Assembly (NCBI RefSeq): GCF_900090205.1
Contig: NZ_LT607802.1
Coordinates: 963,846 to 1,027,845 of the forward strand
Source: Vogesella sp. LIG4
Lineage (GTDB): Bacteria; Pseudomonadota; Gammaproteobacteria; Burkholderiales; Chromobacteriaceae
Direction of reading: 5' to 3'
Length of the DNA stretch: 64,000 bases
Position 1 is the first letter of the stretch. The number at the start of each line of letters is the position of its first letter. The notes below the pieces were generated by a model. The model was given only the letters and a program-made list of their open reading frames with translations. It was not told the origin of the DNA and did no database searches. Below are positions 57,454 to 64,000 of the stretch, one piece after another. The position numbers and the translations under genes were made by a program.

Positions 57454-57903
57454 GAAGTCAGCCGGTAAGCCGGGTTCTGTCGTTGAACAGTCATTCCTCT
57501 AGTCCTGCCGTTACCGACAGGCTCAAGCAACCTACCCGGGTACAGCGCGGGCCACGCCAATGTACCCCTATTTGGTCTTGCTCCGGATGGGGTTTAGCCT
57601 GCCGTCCGCATCACTGCGTCCGCGGTGCGCTCTTACCGCGCCGGGGTTACCCCCGGCGGCTCCCGAAGGAGTCCACCTTTTCACCCTTGCCTGTGCCGTC
57701 CTTGCGGATTCTCATTCAGGGACAAGCCCTGCCTGAAAAGACCTTGCCACCCTTGCGGGTAACAAGTCCGGCCATCGGCGGTTCAGCTCTCTGTTCCACT
57801 TTCCGTCGCCTCGCGACGCCTGGCCGTTAGCCAGCATCCTGCCCTGTGGAGCCCGGACTTTCCTCCCCGTGCAAGCACGCGGCGACTGTCTGGCCAACTT
57901 CCC
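57454..57903 (-). ncRNA. rnpB: RNase P RNA (catalytic RNA, class A)
   Basis: Ribozyme that removes the 5' leader of pre-tRNAs. On the minus strand the 5' end reads GAAGTTGGCCAGACAGTCGC, followed by the universally conserved GAGGAAAGTCCGGGCTCC. The 3' end carries ACCCGGCTTACCGGCTGAC, which pairs back in P1. Internal conserved blocks include GGTGAAAAGGTGGACTCCTTC. At about 450 nt it is longer than the 377 nt of E. coli, so one helix is probably expanded. A -10 TACAAT lies at 57911-57916, about 7 nt before the 5' end. The open frames crossing this region are not genes. Confidence 0.95.
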
Positions 57904-57910
57904 GGCGCGG

Positions 57911-57916
57911 ATTGTA
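57911..57916 (-). promoter_or_regulatory. -10 box of rnpB
   Basis: TACAAT on the minus strand, placed about 7 nt before the mature 5' end. No clear -35 was found at 16-18 bp spacing. Confidence 0.5.
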
Positions 57917-58022
57917 CCCGATGCGCTGTCATAAAGCTCGCCACCCTGACAATTATCAAGCCGTGAACTAACGTGGTTTTTATAATCAGCAGACCCACCC
58001 GCCCATATAAATAACAATATCC

Positions 58023-61000
58023 ATGCACCGCATCCAGAACCGGCTGCTGCGCCTGCAGCTGCTCGGCATGCTGGGCACCGTCGTCACCGTGGTGACCCTG
58101 CTGGCCGGCTATTTCTTCTACCAGCACTGGCAGGACTTCCAGCTCAGCCGTGCGGCCAACCAGCGCCAGAGCGAACTGCGCGGCCAGGCTTTCCTGCGCG
58201 CCTGGGGCGAACATGCGCGCATGCAGCTGGAAGCGCTGCACAGCCAGTCCAGCGACACCCTGCAGCAGCGCATCCGCGAACAGGTGGACACCGCCGCCAC
58301 GCTGGCCAATGCGCTGTACCAGCGGCAGAAGAGCACCCGCCTGCCGGAGCACATCCAGCGCGACATCATCGAGTCGCTGCGCCCGCTGCGCTACTTCGAA
58401 GGCCGCGGCTACTTTTTCGTGGACGGCATGGACGGCCGCTGCCTGCTGCTGCCCACCAGCCCGGAGCGCGAAGGCAACTCGCTGCTGAGCAACCGCGACG
58501 ACCAGGGCACCTACATCATGCAGGCGCTGATCAAGGCCGCCGCCTCGCCGCCGGGCAGCGGTTTCGTGCACTACCGCTGGGCCCGCCCCGGCGAGCGCTC
58601 GATGTCCGACAAGATCGCCTACGTGCGCTACTTTGCGCCCTACCACTGGCTGATCGGCGGTGGCGAATACCTGCGAGATAGCGAAGAAGACATGCAGCAG
58701 CAGGGCCTGGCCATGCTGCGCAAGCAACAGGTGGCGCAGCACAGCGGCATTGCCGTCTACGACACACAGGGCCGCACCCTGCTGAGTTTCGACAACCGGC
58801 ACAACCGCCAGGAAGGCGGCGGCGTGCTGCAGGCGCTGGCGCTGAGCAACCCGCCGGGCAGCGTGTTCAGCTTCGAACAGCAGGAAGGCGAACAGCGCGC
58901 CACCTACACCGCCTACGTCACCACCATGCCGCAATGGCACTGGCGCGTGGTCGCCGTCGCCCGGCACGATACGCTGACCAGCGGCAACGACGACGACAAC
59001 CGCCTGCTGGAAACCACCCGCAACCGGGTACTGGCTACCAGCGGCATCCTGGCCGGCACCCTGCTGCTGGCGCTGCTGTTCTCCTGGCACTACGCGCGCT
59101 GGATGCACCAGCTGGTGGACCGCTTCCGCCTGCAGCTCAGCGAAAAGGAACGCCTGCTGGAGGCCAATGCCCGCGACCTGGAGCTTACCCGCCACATGAG
59201 CGACAGCGCCGCCGACATCATTGCGCTGCGCGACAGCAACGGCCGCGTGGTCTACCTCAACCAGCGCGCCCGCGAATGCTTCGCCGGCGAACACAGCCCG
59301 GAACTACAGCAGCTGTTTGCCGGCCCGCTGGACGAAGACACCCCGCAGGAGCTGGGTATCACCACCCTGCAGGGCCCGCAGGTGCTGGAAGTGCAACGCA
59401 CCCGCGTCTGCTTCGGCGGCGAGCAGTTCGACTGCATCACCGCCCGCGACGTCAGCGCCCGCGTGGCGCAGCAGCACGAGCTGCGGCTGGCGGCCAAGGT
59501 GTTCGAGGCCAGCACCGAGGCCATCCTGATTACCGACGCCCGCAGCCGCATCCTGGCGGTGAACCGTGCCTTCAGCACCATTACCGGCTACACCGAGGCC
59601 GAGGCGCTGGGCCACAGCCCGGCGCTGCTGGCCTCCGGCCGCCACGACGCGCAGTTCTACGAGGCAATGTGGAGCCACCTGCGCGCCCGCGGCCAGTGGG
59701 CCGGCGAAATCTGGAACCGCCGCAAGAGCGGCGAGGTATACCCGGAATGGCTCACCATCAGCGCGCTGCGCGACGAGAGCGGCGCGCTCACCCACTACGT
59801 GGCGCTGTTCTCCGACATCAGCGAGCGCAAGGAAGCCGAAGCGCGGGTGCAGCACCTGGCGGAATACGACTATCTGACCGACCTGCCCAACCGCCTGCTG
59901 CTCACCGACCGGCTGCAGCAGGCGCTGCGCCTGGCCCACCGCGGCGACGGCAAGGTGGCGGTGCTGTTCATGGACCTGGACCGCTTCAAGAACATCAACG
60001 ACTCGCTGGGCCACGCCACCGGCGACGCGCTGCTGCAGGCAGTGGCGCGGCGCACCCATGGCGAGCTGCGCGACATGGATACCGTTGGCCGCACCGGCGG
60101 CGACGAGTTCGTCATCATCCTGCCGGAGCTCAGCGACAGCGCCCAGGCCGCCAGCGTGGCCGAGCGCATCCTGGAAGCGCTGCAGGCGCCGTTCTCGCTG
60201 GACGGCCACCAGCTGGTGGTCAGCGCCAGCATCGGCATCGCCATCAGCCCGGACGACGGCAGCAATGCCGCGCTGCTGCTGAAGAACGCCGACATGGCGA
60301 TGTACGAGGCCAAGGCCGCCGGGCGCAACAACTTCCACTTCTTCAACCGCCACATGACGCGGCAGGCCAACGAGAGGCTGCAGCTGGAAGGCCGCCTGCG
60401 CGCCGCGCTGGCCGGCGGCGAATTCCACCTCGCCATGCAGCCCAAGGTGCACATGGCCAACCGCCGGCTCACCGGCTTCGAGGCGCTGCTGCGCTGGACC
60501 GACAGCGCCGGCCAGAGCATTCCGCCCACCCGCTTCATCCCGGTGGCGGAAGACTCCGGCCTGATCGTGGAAATCGGCCTGTGGGTGCTGCGCGAATCCT
60601 GCCGCGTGGCCGCCGCCTGGCCGCGTGGCGCCACCCCGTTCACCGTGGCGGTGAACGCCTCGCCGCGCCAGCTCGCCCAGCCGGGCTTTGCCGGCGAAGT
60701 GGCGCGCGCGCTGGCCGACAGCGGCCTGCCGGCGGCGCAGCTGGAAATCGAAGTGACCGAAAACGCGCTGCTGCAGAAAACCGGCGTGGTACAGCAGACC
60801 CTGGCGCAGCTGAAAGCGCTGGGCGTGCGCCTGGCGGTGGACGACTTCGGCACCGGCTACTCCAGCCTGGCCTACCTGAAGAACTTCGCCCCCGACACGG
60901 TGAAGATAGACCGCTGCTTCGTCACCAATCTGGAGGCGCGGCACGACAATGCCGCCATCGTGCTCGCCATCATCACCCTGGCGAAAAGCCTGGGCATGGA

Positions 61001-61151
61001 AGCGCTGGCGGAAGGGGTGGAAACCGAAGCCGAATTCACCGCCCTCGCCACGCTGGGCTGCGACACGGTGCAGGGCTACCTGACCGGCAAACCGCTGCCG
61101 CTGGACGAGGCGGCGGCACTGGTGGCGGCAGAGGTGGAACGCGCCGAGTAG
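58023..61151 (+). CDS. Membrane sensor with Cache, two PAS, GGDEF and EAL domains
   Basis: Bifunctional-looking cyclic di-GMP enzyme, 1042 residues. Order: membrane segment LLGMLGTVVTVVTLLAGYFFY (13-33), periplasmic Cache-type sensor (35-335; GRGYFFVDGMDGRCLLLP, YFAPYHWLIGGGEYL), membrane segment VLATSGILAGTLLLALLFSWHYA (337-359), PAS (390-480), PAS (490-605), GGDEF (620-780) with RTGGDEFVIIL near 690 and an intact RxxD site (RDMD), and EAL (800-1035) with GFEALLRW, EVTENALL, DDFGTGYSS and KIDRCFV. Both catalytic sites look intact, so net output cannot be told. Single gene. Confidence 0.93.
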   Translation: MHRIQNRLLRLQLLGMLGTVVTVVTLLAGYFFYQHWQDFQLSRAANQRQSELRGQAFLRAWGEHARMQLEALHSQSSDTLQQRIREQVDTAATLANALYQRQKSTRLPEHIQRDIIESLRPLRYFEGRGYFFVDGMDGRCLLLPTSPEREGNSLLSNRDDQGTYIMQALIKAAASPPGSGFVHYRWARPGERSMSDKIAYVRYFAPYHWLIGGGEYLRDSEEDMQQQGLAMLRKQQVAQHSGIAVYDTQGRTLLSFDNRHNRQEGGGVLQALALSNPPGSVFSFEQQEGEQRATYTAYVTTMPQWHWRVVAVARHDTLTSGNDDDNRLLETTRNRVLATSGILAGTLLLALLFSWHYARWMHQLVDRFRLQLSEKERLLEANARDLELTRHMSDSAADIIALRDSNGRVVYLNQRARECFAGEHSPELQQLFAGPLDEDTPQELGITTLQGPQVLEVQRTRVCFGGEQFDCITARDVSARVAQQHELRLAAKVFEASTEAILITDARSRILAVNRAFSTITGYTEAEALGHSPALLASGRHDAQFYEAMWSHLRARGQWAGEIWNRRKSGEVYPEWLTISALRDESGALTHYVALFSDISERKEAEARVQHLAEYDYLTDLPNRLLLTDRLQQALRLAHRGDGKVAVLFMDLDRFKNINDSLGHATGDALLQAVARRTHGELRDMDTVGRTGGDEFVIILPELSDSAQAASVAERILEALQAPFSLDGHQLVVSASIGIAISPDDGSNAALLLKNADMAMYEAKAAGRNNFHFFNRHMTRQANERLQLEGRLRAALAGGEFHLAMQPKVHMANRRLTGFEALLRWTDSAGQSIPPTRFIPVAEDSGLIVEIGLWVLRESCRVAAAWPRGATPFTVAVNASPRQLAQPGFAGEVARALADSGLPAAQLEIEVTENALLQKTGVVQQTLAQLKALGVRLAVDDFGTGYSSLAYLKNFAPDTVKIDRCFVTNLEARHDNAAIVLAIITLAKSLGMEALAEGVETEAEFTALATLGCDTVQGYLTGKPLPLDEAAALVAAEVERAE

Positions 61152-61767
61152 GGCGGATGCCCGGTGGCACCGGGCGATCCGCCATCAGCTTGGCCGCAAG
61201 ATGGCGCAATACGGCGGAACGCCCCTGCGGGGCTTCCGCCCTACGGAACACGTGCCGAATCAAAGCGTAAAAGCATGCGGCCAACGTTGTGAAGCGCCAG
61301 ACTGCCCCACGGGGAGCGCCGGCAAAAACGGTATCCGCAAGGTTTTAAGCGGCCGCTTTGTCTGAGCCGCGCGACGTTAGCGCGCGGCGAGTTCGGCCGC
61401 GCCTTGCGGGTGCCGTTTTTGGCGGGGTTTCGCGGACCACCCTATCGAACCATCCGGCGACTTCAAACATCATCCGCGCAGCGGATTCCACACCCGACAA
61501 CACCACCAAACCAACCCGGTAAACGTTGGGCTTCGCTACGCTCAACCCAAGCTACCCCCGGTGGCGGCGGAGGTGAGTCACCCCATGTAGGGCGGGTTGG
61601 CCGCAGGCCATACCCGCGAAAGGTTGGCGGCTTGCGCGGGTATGAACCGATGGTTCAACCCGCCCTACCGCTGGCGGCGCCACACGCAGGGCGGAAGCCC
61701 GGGGTTGCCAGGCTTGCCACCGTTCAACGTTGGCCGCATCGCGGCGAAACGCCCTGCCCAGGCAGCT
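61152..61767. other. Gene-free repeat cluster between the GGDEF-EAL gene and tamB
   Basis: 616 bp between convergent genes, with no supported gene. It holds hairpin units GGGCGGA...TCCGCC at 61150-61182 and 61212-61244, repeat A5, a compound inverted repeat with ends GTAGGGCGGGTT/AACCCGCCCTAC (61587-61668) and inner arms CATACCCGCG/CGCGGGTATG, and uptake-like motifs at 61190, 61276, 61595 and 61726. Confidence 0.65.
61276..61560 (+). repeat. Dispersed structured repeat family A, copy A5
   Basis: Closest to A4 but lacking the variable hairpin module. It begins with TGCGGCCAACGTT (61276-61288). Outer stem CCGCAAGG (61335-61342) with CCTTGCGG (61402-61409); inner hairpin CCGCGCG (61367-61373), ACGTTAG (61374-61380), CGCGCGG (61381-61387). 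Confidence 0.75.
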
Positions 61768-64000
61768 TCAATCGAAACGGAAGGTGTAACGCAATTCGCT
61801 GGACGCCTCGCGGCCGGCGCGGGCGATCACCGACAGCTTCTGCGACAGCTGGTAGCTGAACTTTACCGCCTGCTCGGCGCTCTTCAGCCCGTACTCGTAG
61901 CCCACGTACAGCTCGCGGGTGATCTGCTTGCCCAGCGTCACCACCTGCTCGGCCGGGTTCACCGTGCCGCTGCTGCTGGTGCTGGCGGCACGCGACTGCA
62001 CACCCACATCGTCGAACAGGCCGATGCGGTCGTTGAGCATGCCGGCCAGGAAGCCGCCGGCGGAAGCGCCGCCCATATCGTTGCTGCCCTCGCCCGGCGT
62101 GGCGGCGCGGCCCAGCACCATGTAGGACAGCTTGTCCTGCTCCGACATCGCCTCGTTGGCCACCAGTTTCACCGACGGCAGCAGCACCGAGCCACCGATC
62201 TCCACCCCGGCGCCGACGCTGGAATTGCGCCGCGTGGCCACGATGTCCAGCGACGGGTTGTCCAGCGGGCCGTTGAAGGTGATCACGCCCTTGCTGATGT
62301 CCAGGTCCTGGCCGTAGGCCTTGAAGCGGCCCTTGTCCACCCGCACCTGGCCGCGCGCCTGCAGCTCGGCCCCCGGCGCGGCCAGCAGCCGCACGTTGCC
62401 GCCAAGCTCGGCGTTGAGGCCGTTGCCGCTGAAGTGGAAATCGTTGCCCAGGCGGATGTTCAGATCCACCCCCAGCGGCAGGCGGGTATCGCTGTCCGCC
62501 TCCACCGTGCGGCCAACCACCACCACGTCGGACGACAGTTTGGGGCCGCCCAGCCTGGGCAGCTCCATGCGCGCCTGATCCACACCCAGGTCGCCGCGCA
62601 GGAACACCTTGCCCTGCTCCAGCGTCACCCGGCTGTCGCCGGATACCGTCAGCCGCCGCCCCGGGCGCTCGATCAGCACGAAGCGCGTCAGGCGCAGATT
62701 GATGGCCGCGCCCGGCTGGTCGCCATCCAGCGACAACTGGCCGCTGGCCTGCAAGCCGCCCTGCTGGCCAAAGCTGAGTTTTTCCACCTGCAGCGTCCGC
62801 TGCTGCAGCCGCGCCAGCAGCTCGCCCTGCTCCAGGCGGATGCCGTTCTTGCGCTCGATGAAGCGCAGCTTGTGGCCGTTGATTTCGCCGGCGTACAGCG
62901 GCGCCGTCAGCGGGCCGGACAGCCGCACGTCGGCATCCAGCGCGCCATCCAGATCAAAACCGCTGCCCAGCCACGGCTGGAACGGCGCCAGCGACGGCAG
63001 CGCCAGCTGCACCCGCGCCGCCACCTGTGCCGCATCCAGCCCCGCGCCCGGCGGCAGCTGCAGCGTGCCGTCACCGCTGATGCGGCCGTAGCGGCTTTCC
63101 AGCAGCAGGCGCAGCGGCGCGGCCGGCCCCAGGCCCAGCTGCAGCTCGGCGCGGCTCAGGCCCAGGCTCTGCGGGCCGCCCTTCTGCTGCGGCAGCTGCA
63201 CATCGCCGCGTTCGCGGCGCAGGCTGAGCCGGCCTTGCGGCCAACCTTGCTGCCCGGCCAGCGACCAATCGCCCGCCAGCACCAGATCCTGCTGCACCGG
63301 CAGCTTCAGCCACGGCGACAGCGCCGCCAGCGCCAGGCTGTTCACCCGGCCGCTGCTGCGCCAGCCCTTGCCCTGCTGCCAGCCGGTGTCGTCCAGCTGC
63401 CACTGCGTGCCCAGCGCCTGCCAGCGGCTGGCGCCCAGCCGCACCTCATCGGCAGCCAGTTGCAGCGCCACCGGCGCTTCCAGCCGCAGGTTGACGCCGC
63501 CGGCCGCACGCAGCGCGGCCAGTTGCCCCTGCCAGCGCAGGCCCTGCGGCAGCAGGCCGCCGTTCAGCGCCAGGTTCACGCTCTGCGGCTTGTCCTGCAG
63601 CAGGCCATGCGCCTCCAGCTGCAGCTGGTGCGCGGCGCGGTTGCCGCTGGCGTTCAGTTGCAGCGTGTCCAGCTGCTGGCCGCCGGCGCGCACCTCGCGC
63701 CCGGCCAGTTGCAGGCGGAACGGGCTGTCCTGCTGCAGGCCGGTGCTGCCCTCGCCCTGCAGGCTGCCCACCGCCACACCGCCCGGCAGCCGCAGTGCGC
63801 GTGCTGCCAGTTTGGCGGCAATGTCCGGCCGCGCCGGGGTGCCGGCCAGCTGCACATTGGCGTCCAGTTCACCGCCGAAAGCCGGCCCCAGCAGCGACAG
63901 CTGCGGCGCCGTCAGGTTGAACAGCAGCTTGTCACCGCTCTGGCCCCAGCCGCCGCTGGCCTGCAGCCGGTTGCGGCCCAGGCTCAGGTCGGCCTGCAAC
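61768..64000 (-). CDS. tamB: Translocation and assembly module subunit TamB (C-terminal part)
   Basis: At least 743 residues are visible; the N-terminus is beyond the window edge. TamB is an inner-membrane-anchored beta-helical protein that spans the periplasm and works with TamA or BamA in outer-membrane protein assembly and lipid transport. The visible part has the low-complexity L/G/Q-rich repeats of the beta-taco and ends with the conserved DUF490/TamB domain: RGQVRVDKGRFKAYGQDLDISKGVITFNGP is in this region, followed by LGKQITRELYVGYEYGL and the terminal aromatic ELRYTFRFD. Two uptake-like motifs lie in the gene. Confidence 0.92.
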   Translation of the reverse strand, partial: LQADLSLGRNRLQASGGWGQSGDKLLFNLTAPQLSLLGPAFGGELDANVQLAGTPARPDIAAKLAARALRLPGGVAVGSLQGEGSTGLQQDSPFRLQLAGREVRAGGQQLDTLQLNASGNRAAHQLQLEAHGLLQDKPQSVNLALNGGLLPQGLRWQGQLAALRAAGGVNLRLEAPVALQLAADEVRLGASRWQALGTQWQLDDTGWQQGKGWRSSGRVNSLALAALSPWLKLPVQQDLVLAGDWSLAGQQGWPQGRLSLRRERGDVQLPQQKGGPQSLGLSRAELQLGLGPAAPLRLLLESRYGRISGDGTLQLPPGAGLDAAQVAARVQLALPSLAPFQPWLGSGFDLDGALDADVRLSGPLTAPLYAGEINGHKLRFIERKNGIRLEQGELLARLQQRTLQVEKLSFGQQGGLQASGQLSLDGDQPGAAINLRLTRFVLIERPGRRLTVSGDSRVTLEQGKVFLRGDLGVDQARMELPRLGGPKLSSDVVVVGRTVEADSDTRLPLGVDLNIRLGNDFHFSGNGLNAELGGNVRLLAAPGAELQARGQVRVDKGRFKAYGQDLDISKGVITFNGPLDNPSLDIVATRRNSSVGAGVEIGGSVLLPSVKLVANEAMSEQDKLSYMVLGRAATPGEGSNDMGGASAGGFLAGMLNDRIGLFDDVGVQSRAASTSSSGTVNPAEQVVTLGKQITRELYVGYEYGLKSAEQAVKFSYQLSQKLSVIARAGREASSELRYTFRFD

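Noticed and set aside
57297-57830. 177-residue plus-strand open frame over 57297-57830
   Set aside because: It overlaps RNase P RNA, whose conserved blocks explain the sequence.

Overview
The window is a GC-rich, gene-dense bacterial chromosome segment. Gene content and order (engB / cytochrome c4 / resB-ccsA, dusB-fis-purH-purD, system II cytochrome c maturation, a full Entner-Doudoroff set with HexR, a GtsABC-type glucose importer) point to a betaproteobacterium, most likely Neisseriales/Chromobacteriaceae. The assignment is inferred from gene families seen by eye, not from a search. No tRNA, CRISPR array, IS transposase or phage gene was seen.

Layout. 1-5308: glucose ABC importer (last gene cut by the window edge) preceded by a TctD/TctE-type two-component pair. 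5309-6385: gene-free repeat cluster. 6386-15179: Entner-Doudoroff and upper glycolysis (eda, edd divergent from zwf, pgl, glk, hexR, pgi) with HexR-like operators between edd and zwf. 15282-20015: cytochrome c biogenesis (ccsA, resB), cytochrome c4, engB. 20209-24886: EamA exporter, OmpR/EnvZ pair, and three small secreted proteins, one with strictly periodic cysteines. 24975-32821: quinone oxidoreductase, YqiA esterase, orphan binding protein, metH, a PAS-PAS-GGDEF protein. 33108-50064: TMEM175 channel, Rieske oxygenase plus reductase, a sigma-54 activator, a basic amino acid ABC transporter, an AruH/AruI/aldehyde dehydrogenase arginine route, a MocR regulator and GabP. 50736-57903: tolQ, tsaC, an orphan binding protein, purD, purH, fis, dusB and RNase P RNA. 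58023-64000: a Cache-PAS-GGDEF-EAL protein and the C-terminal part of tamB.

Functional logic. Glucose imported by GtsABC would be phosphorylated by Glk and pass through Zwf, Pgl, Edd and Eda, with HexR as the sensor. Arginine would be imported, transaminated (AruH), decarboxylated (AruI) and oxidised to 4-guanidinobutyrate. GabP fits the downstream product GABA. The Rieske operon and the arginine transporter operon each carry a sigma-54 promoter and a similar 14-bp upstream site at the same 97-bp distance, so both are probably controlled by the activator encoded between them.

Beyond the genes, four observations stand out. (1) A motif, consensus ATGCGGCCAAC(G/C)TT, occurs about 50 times in 64 kb, in genes and between them, often as inverted pairs downstream of genes, in the manner of a DNA uptake sequence. 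(2) Five copies of a modular repeat of roughly 260-340 bp show covarying stems around a constant ACGTTAG loop. (3) A second repeat of about 125 bp with CACGATCT termini has a covarying internal hairpin and a 24-bp minimal derivative. (4) A secreted protein has twelve cysteines in an exact 8-9-10-9 spacing repeated three times.
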